Shown here: in pieces, positions 1 through 5,640 of the stretch
How positions within the stretch are numbered: the first letter of the stretch is position 1
Layout of the letters: every line of letters begins with the position of its first letter
Source: Planktothrix sp. UBA8402
GTDB lineage: Bacteria; Cyanobacteriota; Cyanobacteriia; Cyanobacteriales; Microcoleaceae
Length of the DNA: 5,640 bases
NCBI GenBank assembly: GCA_003456035.1
Contig: DMPJ01000084.1
Location: 2,733-8,372 of the forward strand
Direction: 5' to 3'
Made by a program: the position numbers and the translations under genes
Notes under the pieces: model-generated
What the model was told of the DNA's origin: nothing
What the model saw: the letters and a program-made list of their open reading frames with translations, nothing else
Database searches by the model: none

Positions 1-135
1 GGTAGAAGCTACTAACCCCTTGGGAATGCGAGACAGACCATTCAGGTAGAGGGACTGAGATTTATTCAGTTTGGTCAGGAGTTCAGCCGTTAAAGGCGAT
101 CGCCCCAATGCACGCACGATAGAGGAAAATGTCAT
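1..135 (-). CDS. mfd: Transcription-repair coupling factor Mfd, N-terminal fragment (runs off the left edge)
   Basis: The reverse strand is open for exactly 45 codons from an ATG at 135-133 to the window edge, with no stop. The protein begins MTFSSIVRALGRSPLTAELL and continues with a LNGLSRIPKGLVAS segment. From memory of the family this matches the start of cyanobacterial Mfd, where a short helix, a 'SPLT-EL' stretch and a 'G-SR-PKGLV-S' stretch precede the UvrB-like module. Mfd is a large (over 1000 residues) ATP-dependent DNA translocase. It removes RNA polymerase stalled at lesions and recruits UvrA for excision repair. Only the start is visible here, so none of the RNA polymerase-interacting or helicase motifs can be checked. 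A HIP1 palindrome lies inside codons 11-14. The frame stays open upstream of the ATG, but no better start is seen and the ATG fits the family N-terminus. The gene is divergent from the CNNM/CBS gene. The identification rests on 45 residues. Confidence 0.75.
   Translation of the reverse strand, partial: MTFSSIVRALGRSPLTAELLTKLNKSQSLYLNGLSRIPKGLVAST
95..104. repeat. HIP1 palindrome GGCGATCGCC
   Basis: This is a perfect 10-bp palindrome containing the octamer GCGATCGC, the Highly Iterated Palindrome that is over-represented in many cyanobacterial genomes. It sits within the mfd coding sequence. It supports cyanobacterial origin and carries no gene-specific function that can be seen here. Confidence 0.9.
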
Positions 136-263
136 ATTAGGGATTCGCCCTGCTACAGAAGTCGTTCTAGTATTGTAAGCAATTCTTTTAAGATCAGATA
201 AGATAATTAGATCTTGATAAGATCAGTTATTCTAATCTTTTATCTTCCTATTCTGACCTCAAA
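136..263. promoter_or_regulatory. Divergent intergenic region between mfd and the CNNM/CBS gene
   Basis: These 128 bases separate two divergent start codons, so promoters for both directions should lie here. For mfd, a minus-strand TACAAT (positions 177-172) is a reasonable -10 box, about 37 bases before the start, but no good -35 is seen at 16-18 bp. For the rightward gene, TTGATA at 214-219 could be a -35, but no convincing -10 follows at the right spacing. The stretch 189-245 is very AT-rich and full of short GATC or GATAAGAT repeats, described separately. Neither start has a recognisable Shine-Dalgarno sequence. Confidence 0.4.
189..226. repeat. Short direct and inverted GATC-centred repeats
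   Basis: TAAGATCAG occurs at 189-197 and again at 218-226. GATAAGAT occurs at 197-204 and 216-223. GATCTT (210-215) and AAGATC (219-224) form a perfect 6-bp inverted repeat with a 3-base loop. The flanking ATTA (206-209) and TAAT (233-236) could extend the stem past a bulge. The cluster lies between two divergent genes, where operator sites are expected, but AT-rich DNA makes such matches easy to find by chance. Confidence 0.45.
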
Positions 264-1601
264 ATGTCATCTGTATTCCAAGAAATTCTGATCGTTTTCC
301 TGCTGATTGTAGCCAATGGCGTATTTGCTATGTCAGAAATTGCTATTCTTTCTGCGCGCAAAGTGCGCTTACAACAGTTAGCCAATCGAGGCAATAAAAA
401 AGCAAAAGTGGCTTTGGAATTAGCCAATGCTCCCAATAGTTTACTCTCAACGGTGCAAATTGGAATTACCCTAATTGGCATTTTAGCAGGTGCCTTTGGA
501 GGGGCGGCAATTTCAGCACGGTTAGCCACCCAACTAAACAAAATTCCGATTTTAGTTCCCCACAGCAATGCAATTAGTTTTACAATTGTTGTGATCATTA
601 TTACCTATTTATCATTAATTATCGGGGAATTAGTTCCTAAACGGTTAGCTCTGAATGCTCCTGAATCTATAGCAACTAGCGTTTCAATTCCCATGCGTTG
701 GTTATCTAATTTTAGTTCCCCTGTTGTTCATTTATTGAGTGTGTCTACGGAATTAATTTTAAGGCTTTTGGGGAGTCATGCCTCAATGGAACCGGAAGTT
801 ACTGAAGAAGAAATCAAAATTCTGATTGAGCAGGGAACTAGATCAGGAATTGTGGAGGAAGCGGAACAAAATATTGTCGGACGGGTGTTTGAATTGGGCG
901 ATCGCCAAGTCAGAAGTTTAATGACACCTCGCCCTGAGATTTTTTGGATTGATATTGATGATTCTGCCGAAGAAAATCGTCAGAGTATTGCCCAAAATAG
1001 CTACACTCGCATTCTAGTTTGTCAGGAAGATTTAGATCATGTTTTAGGGTTTATTAAAGTTGCGGATTTATTAACTCAATCCCTATCCGGTCATCCCTTA
1101 GATTTAACTGCAAACTTGCGCCGTCCTTTATTTGTTCCTGAAACCACTTCCGTGTTAAAAATTTTAGAATTATTTAAACAGGGAGAAACCCATTTTGCCG
1201 TAGTAGTTGATGAATATGGCGTAATTCAAGGATTGGTAACTTTAAATGATATTCTAATGGAATTAGTCGGCGATATGCCCTCCTGGAATAATCCCGAAGA
1301 ACCCCAGAAAGTTCAACGAGAAGATGGATCATGGTTACTAGATGGAATGTTACCCGTTGAAGAATTTTTTGAGTTATTTGATTTAGAATATTTATTAGAA
1401 CAATCAGAAGGAAACTATCACACCGTCGGGGGATTTGTGATTACTCAGTTAGGGCGTATTCCGGCTGCTGCGGATCATTTTGAATGGCAAAATCTACGCA
1501 TAGAAGTTATGGATATGGATGGAAACCGCGTCGATAAAGTGTTAATTGTACCTCCGCTTCCCAATGAAAACAACGAGCTTATTGAACCTTCAAAGAAATA
1601 A
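264..1601 (+). CDS. CNNM (DUF21) / CBS-pair / CorC_HlyC membrane protein, 'hemolysin family' transporter-like
   Basis: This is a 445-residue integral membrane protein with the standard three-part layout of the UPF0053/CorC/MpfA/TlyC family. Residues about 5-180 form the CNNM membrane domain: hydrophobic helices near 7-30, 60-83, 103-122 and 137-169, an early FAMSEIAILSARK stretch, and the conserved GELVPKRLAL at 121-130. Residues 181-211 form an acidic helical linker, followed by MTPR (220-223), which opens a tandem CBS pair ending in VVDEYGVIQGLVTLNDI (314-330). Residues about 355-430 form the CorC_HlyC domain, with DGMLPVEEF and YHTVGGFV. Family members are linked to Mg2+ or Co2+ export and magnesium homeostasis, and CBS pairs often bind adenine nucleotides; the substrate of this one cannot be read from sequence. 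The 'hemolysin' label is historical and no toxin role is implied. Length is typical. The ATG is chosen because it directly precedes the first membrane helix. No Shine-Dalgarno is evident. A HIP1 site lies within codons for LGDRQ. Confidence 0.92.
   Translation: MSSVFQEILIVFLLIVANGVFAMSEIAILSARKVRLQQLANRGNKKAKVALELANAPNSLLSTVQIGITLIGILAGAFGGAAISARLATQLNKIPILVPHSNAISFTIVVIIITYLSLIIGELVPKRLALNAPESIATSVSIPMRWLSNFSSPVVHLLSVSTELILRLLGSHASMEPEVTEEEIKILIEQGTRSGIVEEAEQNIVGRVFELGDRQVRSLMTPRPEIFWIDIDDSAEENRQSIAQNSYTRILVCQEDLDHVLGFIKVADLLTQSLSGHPLDLTANLRRPLFVPETTSVLKILELFKQGETHFAVVVDEYGVIQGLVTLNDILMELVGDMPSWNNPEEPQKVQREDGSWLLDGMLPVEEFFELFDLEYLLEQSEGNYHTVGGFVITQLGRIPAAADHFEWQNLRIEVMDMDGNRVDKVLIVPPLPNENNELIEPSKK
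897..906. repeat. HIP1 palindrome GGCGATCGCC
   Basis: This is the second perfect copy of the 10-bp cyanobacterial palindrome, inside the CNNM/CBS gene in codons for Gly-Asp-Arg at about residues 212-214. Two copies in 5.6 kb fit a cyanobacterial genome with moderate HIP1 density. Confidence 0.9.
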
Positions 1602-1628
1602 ATTTTTCTCTTAATTAAGCTAGAATTT

Positions 1629-1680
1629 AGGAAGTTTGTGATCGCTATAAACCTATGCAGGTTAGTGTTTATAACTTCTT
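1629..1680 (+). terminator. Bulged stem-loop after the CNNM/CBS gene, possible terminator or 3' end structure
   Basis: AGGAAGTT (1629-1636) can pair with AACTTCTT (1673-1680), with one G-U pair. Inside it, ATAAAC (1647-1652) pairs with GTTTAT (1667-1672), leaving a 9-10 base bulge on the left arm. An alternative inner stem is AACC (1650-1653) with GGTT (1660-1663); the two inner stems compete. The structure begins 27 bases after the stop codon. What follows is T-rich but not a clean T run, so it is a poor match to a classical intrinsic terminator. It could equally be a 3' stabilising hairpin or chance pairing. Confidence 0.35.
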
Positions 1681-1709
1681 TGTGTCTTTGTGGTTAAATT
1701 AATCTTTTC

Positions 1710-1718
1710 TGCTATAAT
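1710..1718 (+). promoter_or_regulatory. Extended -10 promoter (TGC-TATAAT) for the SGNH operon
   Basis: TGC followed directly by a consensus TATAAT (1713-1718) is a perfect extended -10 element of the sigma-70/SigA type. The -35 region is weak: TGGTTA at 1691-1696 (16-bp spacer) or TTGTGG at 1688-1693 (19-bp spacer), as expected where an extended -10 compensates. A start about 7 bases downstream would fall near 1725, only some 6 bases before the ATG at 1731. The SGNH pair would then have its own promoter and an almost leaderless mRNA. Confidence 0.6.
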
Positions 1719-1730
1719 TTTAAGCTATTT

Positions 1731-2912
1731 ATGATTAAAAAATCCCGATCCAAAATCTTGCTATTATTGTTTTGTTGGACAATTGTACCATTATTCCTAG
1801 TGGAAATATTAATGATTGTCCTCGAACCCTATTTATCCCAAGGACTGTATCAATATGATCCCGATTTAGGATTTAAAATTCGTCCTTATGCTAATGGAAA
1901 TAATCAATTTGGGTTTAATGATCGAGATTATCCCCTCCCAAAAGAAACCGGGAAATATCGAATTTTAATTCTTAGTGATTCCTATAATTGGGCGGGAGGA
2001 AAAGAAGGAAATTATACCGCTTTATTAGAAAATAAATTTGCCCAATATTATCAAAACTCCCAAGTTGAAGTTATTAATGCTGGATACCCCGGAACTCACA
2101 CCGGAGAACAATTAGCCATATTAAAAAAATATGCCCTACAATATCATCCTGATTTAGTCGTATTAGGTTTTTTTGTTGGGAATGATTTTATTGATGCTAA
2201 ACCTAACCGTAAACGCATTATTGTCAATGATATTTATATTGACATAGATAAACGTAAAGAGTTAAAATTATTCGGTTATCCGATTATTAATCAATCTCGT
2301 TTGTTACTCTTTATTCAACAAAAATATAAAGTTTTTCAAGAAGCCCAAAAAGCTCAAAAACAATCAATTTCACCCTATCAAGTACAATTTGTGATTAATC
2401 AGTCTGAACCGGAAAAGTCCCCCGGTATTTTATCCCTAGAGACCTTTCTAGCGACCGAAAAAACCCGCTTAGACTTTTGTAAACGTCAAGATTTGCAAAA
2501 AGGGGTTTGGAATGGTAATATTAATTATATTCTCCAAAGCATTGATGAAATGAATCGGCTGCTAAAACAGCAAAATATTCAGTTTGTCGTTGCAATATAT
2601 CCCGATGAGTTTCAAGTCAATCCAAATTTATTAAATCAAGTTCAGGAAAAACATGAATTAAATTTATCCAAATATGACCCAAACTGTATGCAGAATATTT
2701 TGATTCCCCATCTCCAATCACAGCAAATTACCTATATAGATTTCCGCCCTCGGTTTCAAGCCGAACAAAAACTCCAGCCGTTATATCTGTTACAAGAACC
2801 TCACTGGAATTCAATAGGAAATCAACTGGCTGCGAAAATATTGTTTGAATATTTAATCCCCAAAACCAATCAATTTTTTAAATCATCCTCCCCCTCCACC
2901 AACAAAAATTAA
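1731..2912 (+). CDS. Membrane-anchored SGNH/GDSL-hydrolase-like protein, first of a tandem pair
   Basis: This 393-residue protein has a short basic N-terminus (MIKKSRSK) and one hydrophobic helix at about 9-31. That suggests a signal anchor with the rest on the outer face of the plasma membrane. SGNH blocks follow in order: GFND (61-64) in a pre-domain segment; block I as SDSYNW with candidate nucleophile Ser84 (usual GDS is SDS here); block II NAGYPG with Gly118; block III GND at 150-152 with Asn151; a YPDEFQVN segment at 290-297; and block V EPHWN with His358. The usual acidic partner of His is Glu356 rather than Asp. Such proteins in the wider SGNH/AlgX-like group include O-acetyltransferases and esterases acting on polysaccharides. 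The DxH-type spacing is closer to AlgX than to classical DxxH lipases. No MBOAT acyl-donor partner lies in the window, so the substrate is unknown. The next gene starts one base after the stop and is a divergent paralogue. The start is supported by the membrane helix and the adjacent promoter. Confidence 0.85.
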   Translation: MIKKSRSKILLLLFCWTIVPLFLVEILMIVLEPYLSQGLYQYDPDLGFKIRPYANGNNQFGFNDRDYPLPKETGKYRILILSDSYNWAGGKEGNYTALLENKFAQYYQNSQVEVINAGYPGTHTGEQLAILKKYALQYHPDLVVLGFFVGNDFIDAKPNRKRIIVNDIYIDIDKRKELKLFGYPIINQSRLLLFIQQKYKVFQEAQKAQKQSISPYQVQFVINQSEPEKSPGILSLETFLATEKTRLDFCKRQDLQKGVWNGNINYILQSIDEMNRLLKQQNIQFVVAIYPDEFQVNPNLLNQVQEKHELNLSKYDPNCMQNILIPHLQSQQITYIDFRPRFQAEQKLQPLYLLQEPHWNSIGNQLAAKILFEYLIPKTNQFFKSSSPSTNKN

Positions 2913-2913
2913 A

Positions 2914-3984
2914 ATGCAAAAAACCAAACTAAAAGCCTTAACTAAAATTCTCGGACAAACCGCTTTTATAGCTTTAATAACCTTTACAATGTCCGAAATT
3001 ACCCTAAGAATTTATAATAAAATCAATCCTAGTTTTGTCTTTTACGATTCTTCCTATAACCGTTTTCGCGGCAAACCCAACGCCCCCGACTATGATTTTA
3101 AGTTAAATTCCCAAGGTTTTAAAGACCTAGAATTTACCGTCGAAAAACCAGCCGAAACCTACCGAATTTTAGGGATAGGAGATTCTTTTGCTTATGGTGT
3201 TGTTCCCTATCAATATAATTATTTAACCCGGTTAGAAAAAAAATTAAATCAATCCGGTCAAAAAACCGAAGTAATTAATATGGGAATTCCAGGGCTGGGG
3301 CCAAAAGATTATTTATATCTTTTAGTCAATGAAGGATTAAAATTGAATCCAGACCGAATTGTTTTATCCTTCTATATTGGCAATGATTTTTTAGATAATT
3401 CCATGACCGCCCACCTCAGAAGCGAGGAAAAATCATACATAATGGCTCTAATCAAATCTCTAATTAAAATTCAAAGCCATTATCAAGGTACATTCATAAA
3501 CCCCGTGCTTAAATATCAGGATAATCAACCAACTATTGATGATGCTAAGTATTTCAAAAATGCTTTGAATCAAAGTAATATGTTTGTGCGAAATCCCCAG
3601 GATGATATGTTTAAAGGTTTTTTAGATGATGCTGTTCAGGATTTAATTAAAATCAAACAGATTGCTGATTCTCAAAACATCCCCTTAACTATTGTAATTA
3701 TTCCCAGTGAAGTTCAAGTCAATTCACAATTTCAACAGCAAGTTAAAAGAGCTTTTGATCCGAATGATCCGAATTTATTAGACTTTGAACTTCCCAACCG
3801 AATGTTAACAGAAAGGTTACGACAGGCGAATATTGATTATTTGGATTTATTACCTAATTTCATCGTCGCTTCTAAAAAAAACCGCCTCTATAAACCCAAT
3901 GATACCCACTGGAATATCGCCGGAAACAGTTTAGCAGCAGAATTAATTACCCAACATCTTGAATCCAAAAACAATCAACCTTAG
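2914..3984 (+). CDS. Membrane-anchored SGNH/GDSL-hydrolase-like protein, second of a tandem pair
   Basis: This 356-residue protein shares the design of the preceding gene: a Lys-rich N-terminus, one hydrophobic helix at about 13-27 and an outside-facing SGNH domain. The motifs are more canonical: GFKD (68-71), block I GIGDSF with Ser91, block II NMGIPG with Gly124, block III GND at 156-158 with Asn157, a PSEVQVN segment (264-270), and block V NDTHWN with Asp330 and His332. The spacing Ser to GND and PSE to His is nearly the same as in the upstream paralogue. The main difference is that the GND-to-PSE segment is about 33 residues shorter. The ATG lies one base after the upstream TAA with no Shine-Dalgarno, so translation is probably coupled. 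The likely role is hydrolysis or transfer of an acyl group on an envelope or extracellular glycan; this is inferred from family knowledge, and the substrate is not readable. Its stop overlaps that of the convergent MscS-type gene by 4 bases. Confidence 0.85.
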   Translation: MQKTKLKALTKILGQTAFIALITFTMSEITLRIYNKINPSFVFYDSSYNRFRGKPNAPDYDFKLNSQGFKDLEFTVEKPAETYRILGIGDSFAYGVVPYQYNYLTRLEKKLNQSGQKTEVINMGIPGLGPKDYLYLLVNEGLKLNPDRIVLSFYIGNDFLDNSMTAHLRSEEKSYIMALIKSLIKIQSHYQGTFINPVLKYQDNQPTIDDAKYFKNALNQSNMFVRNPQDDMFKGFLDDAVQDLIKIKQIADSQNIPLTIVIIPSEVQVNSQFQQQVKRAFDPNDPNLLDFELPNRMLTERLRQANIDYLDLLPNFIVASKKNRLYKPNDTHWNIAGNSLAAELITQHLESKNNQP

Positions 3985-5570
3985 ACACCAGATTTATTGT
4001 CAATATCAGCAGCAAGTAAAACACCTTCTTGAAGTAAGATATCCATAAAATTCTTCCTGAGAATTCGTTGGATCTGAAGATGTTTTCCGGGTTTCACTTT
4101 AGTTAATGTCCGTAACAATAAGTTAGACTCGCTCAGACTTTCTACCCCATCAATTTTTGTGGGTTCAAGTACATCTGGATTATTGGCTTTTAACTCCTGT
4201 CCTATGTCCTCTATGACTTGATAAACATGATCCAAATTAGAATCATAAGGGACGCTAACTTCTACGACGGCAAAAACATATTGTTTGGAATAATTAGTAA
4301 TGGAACTCATATCACCATTGCGAATAATTTGTAATTGACCATTGGGATGTCGGATGCGGGTTGTTCTGAGTTCGATGGCTTCAACAATCCCTTCTACTTT
4401 TGTTTCTTCGGCTTTCCTCAACTCAACATAATCCCCCACTAAATAGTAGTTTTCAAACAGAATAAAAAACCCACTGACGATATCGTTAATTAGGGTTTGG
4501 GCTCCTAAACCGATAGCAATACCGACAATCCCCGCACCTGCTAATATGGGAGTGGGATTAATATCAAGGGTATAAAGAATAAAAATTCCAACGGTGAAAT
4601 ATACTAAGTATTGCAATAAACTCTTAAACAAGGGAATTAGAGTTAAGCGTCTACTTCTTTGGATGTCCGTCAAATTCTGCTCTTTAAATACTACTTCTTC
4701 TACGAGTAAGTGGATAAATTCAAATAACACTTGACTTAAGAAGACTATGGCAATAATCTTAATAATTCGTAGACCAAAAGTGGAGAGTTGGGCGATTAAT
4801 TGGATCTGTTGCGTTACTAATGTGGCGATGCAGACATAGATAACAAATTCCAGACACCGTTTTAATAACGGAATCAGGTGTTGGAGACGAGCATAAAATC
4901 GCAACAGGTTATCCGATTTGGAATATTTGAGGGTGAGAATATCTAGGGTATCGACAATGGCGGCGACAGCTTTTAGAATCAGTAATCCAACTGCTATAAT
5001 TAGATAGATTCGGAGTGCGATATAGAGATATTCGGAAACGATGGCGGGTAATTTGAGAAATTGGGTACAGCAAATAATTACCCCCAGCCAAATTCCGCCT
5101 CTGATTCTTTGATAAAGGGCGGTAAAGAAAGCATCAATACTTTCATCATCGGCGGTGCTGCTTTCGATGTTTTTGGCGCGAGCGCTGGCTATTTTTAGCC
5201 AATATTTCAGCAGTTTTAAGGCGATTACTGCTACAACAATAGCACCAATACTTTGACCAATACCGATTCCGAGGTTAATCCAAAATTCAGGGGGAATACG
5301 GCTAATTAAATTGAGTGTATATTGTTGAATATTTTTACCTTGATAGAGCAAAAAACTATTCACCCCGACAATCAAAATACACAGCACTAAGCCAACCAAT
5401 ACTAACAATCTTGTGATGTTTCGGCGCAGGGTTTTGATTCGGGGATCTTCGCTTTTAAAGATAGAAAATTTAATTAAGAGTTGGGATGAATTTCTAACCA
5501 AACCAATCAAAACTAGAAAAATAATGATCACTAGGCTAACTTCAGCCAAGATAATTAATAGGTTGCTCAT
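3981..5570 (-). CDS. MscS-family mechanosensitive ion channel, large multi-pass form
   Basis: This is a small-conductance mechanosensitive channel homologue of 529 residues from the ATG at 5570-5568. It opens under membrane tension to release solutes during osmotic downshock. It has about nine hydrophobic segments (near 3-25, 53-76, 97-122, 159-177, 182-207, 239-260, 267-291, 317-336 and 342-360), far more than the three of E. coli MscS, as in the extended family. The last is the pore-type TM3: LAGAGIVGIAIGLGAQ (343-358), then a TLINDIVSGFFILFENYY amphipathic stretch and VGDYVEL. The middle beta domain follows, with VEGIVEAIELRTTRIR (392-407), then the alpha/beta C-terminal vestibule domain. 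In the beta domain, the usual I-P-N motif before the second half reads IRNGDMS. An in-frame TTG at 5594 would add 8 residues. The ATG is preferred because it sits directly before the first membrane helix and a possible promoter lies at 5599-5627. The partner gene, if any, is outside the window. Confidence 0.9.
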   Translation of the reverse strand: MSNLLIILAEVSLVIIIFLVLIGLVRNSSQLLIKFSIFKSEDPRIKTLRRNITRLLVLVGLVLCILIVGVNSFLLYQGKNIQQYTLNLISRIPPEFWINLGIGIGQSIGAIVVAVIALKLLKYWLKIASARAKNIESSTADDESIDAFFTALYQRIRGGIWLGVIICCTQFLKLPAIVSEYLYIALRIYLIIAVGLLILKAVAAIVDTLDILTLKYSKSDNLLRFYARLQHLIPLLKRCLEFVIYVCIATLVTQQIQLIAQLSTFGLRIIKIIAIVFLSQVLFEFIHLLVEEVVFKEQNLTDIQRSRRLTLIPLFKSLLQYLVYFTVGIFILYTLDINPTPILAGAGIVGIAIGLGAQTLINDIVSGFFILFENYYLVGDYVELRKAEETKVEGIVEAIELRTTRIRHPNGQLQIIRNGDMSSITNYSKQYVFAVVEVSVPYDSNLDHVYQVIEDIGQELKANNPDVLEPTKIDGVESLSESNLLLRTLTKVKPGKHLQIQRILRKNFMDILLQEGVLLAADIDNKSGV

Positions 5571-5598
5571 TTCATTGTAAAAGTCAAAAATCAAGAGT

Positions 5599-5627
5599 TT
5601 AATAGACTATTTACTGATAACTGATAA
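5599..5627 (-). promoter_or_regulatory. Possible promoter of the MscS-type gene
   Basis: On the minus strand, TTATCA (5627-5622) and TATTAA (5604-5599) are 17 bases apart. Each matches four of six positions of the SigA-type -35 and -10 boxes. A transcript would start near 5592 and give a leader of about 22 bases to the ATG at 5570, which would exclude the upstream TTG start. The -35 falls within the heptamer tandem repeat, so this could be coincidence. Confidence 0.3.
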
Positions 5628-5638
5628 CTGATAACTGA
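5613..5638. repeat. Heptamer tandem repeat (CTGATAA), about 3.5 copies
   Basis: CTGATAA is repeated perfectly at 5614-5620, 5621-5627 and 5628-5634, followed by a partial copy (CTG), and preceded by an A that fits the period. Short tandem heptamers in non-coding DNA are a known feature of filamentous cyanobacterial genomes. The array lies upstream of the MscS-type gene and decays 3 bases before the window end, so it is seen almost complete. Copy number in such arrays tends to vary between strains. Confidence 0.9.
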
Positions 5639-5640
5639 AA

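Noticed and set aside
248..598. Minus-strand open frame opposite the CNNM/CBS gene
   Set aside because: It lies wholly over the conserved membrane domain of the real gene, has no recognisable domain, and its composition is that of an antisense shadow.
264..1601. Hemolysin toxin function for the CNNM/CBS protein
   Set aside because: The family name is historical. The domain layout is that of ion transport-related membrane proteins, and no secretion or toxin features are present.
1610..1619. CTTAATTAAG palindrome just after the CNNM/CBS stop
   Set aside because: It is a perfect 10-bp palindrome but has no loop and only A/T pairs inside, so it is too weak to be a terminator and is likely chance in AT-rich DNA.
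3960..4020. Bidirectional terminator between the convergent genes
   Set aside because: No inverted repeat with flanking T or A runs was found there, and the stops overlap.
4909..5091. Short minus-strand open frame inside the MscS-type gene
   Set aside because: It is an alternative frame of a well-supported gene, only 60 codons long and with no family resemblance.
5571..5594. Upstream TTG start for the MscS-type gene, adding 8 residues
   Set aside because: The added residues precede the first membrane helix without adding any motif, no ribosome binding site supports TTG, and the possible promoter would start transcription downstream of it. It remains possible.
5613..5638. CRISPR-like array
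   Set aside because: The unit is 7 bp and repeats head to tail with no spacers, so it is a simple tandem repeat.
1..5640. tRNA, rRNA, insertion sequence, integrase or defence system
   Set aside because: Nearly all of the window is covered by the five genes. The remaining non-coding stretches are under 130 bases and show no cloverleaf, transposase or attachment-site features.

Overview
The window looks like chromosomal DNA from a filamentous or colonial cyanobacterium. Three things point that way: the AT-rich base composition, two copies of the cyanobacterial HIP1 palindrome (GGCGATCGCC at 95-104 and 897-906), and a heptamer tandem repeat in a non-coding stretch at the right edge. Every start codon lacks a clear Shine-Dalgarno sequence, which is also common in this phylum. 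A Planktothrix/Oscillatoria-type genome is a guess from composition and protein style, not something the sequence proves.

Layout from left to right. (1) Positions 1-135, minus strand: the first 45 codons of a gene whose N-terminus resembles cyanobacterial Mfd, the transcription-repair coupling factor. The gene runs off the left edge. (2) Positions 136-263: a divergent intergenic region with short direct and inverted GATC-centred repeats. (3) Positions 264-1601, plus: a CNNM/DUF21-CBS-CorC_HlyC membrane protein. (4) Positions 1602-1730: an intergenic region with a bulged stem-loop and then a strong extended -10 promoter placed so close to the next ATG that the transcript should be almost leaderless. 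(5) Positions 1731-2912 and 2914-3984, plus: two membrane-anchored SGNH/GDSL-hydrolase-like proteins, one base apart and evidently a divergent tandem duplication in one operon. (6) Positions 3981-5570, minus: a large multi-pass MscS-family mechanosensitive channel that converges on the SGNH pair with a 4-base overlap of stop codons. (7) Positions 5571-5640: its upstream region, with a 7-bp tandem repeat.

Four of the five genes are complete and none shows an obvious frameshift. Three of those four encode or probably encode envelope proteins (an ion transporter-like protein and two surface SGNH proteins), and the fourth is an osmotic safety valve, so the block has a cell-envelope flavour. Apart from the SGNH operon there is no sequence evidence that they form one pathway. 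No mobile element, CRISPR array, tRNA, rRNA or defence system was seen. The part most worth follow-up is the tandem SGNH pair: both keep the Ser, Gly, Asn and His blocks, but the first has Glu where the second has Asp beside the catalytic-type His, and they differ by about 33 residues in one inter-motif segment.
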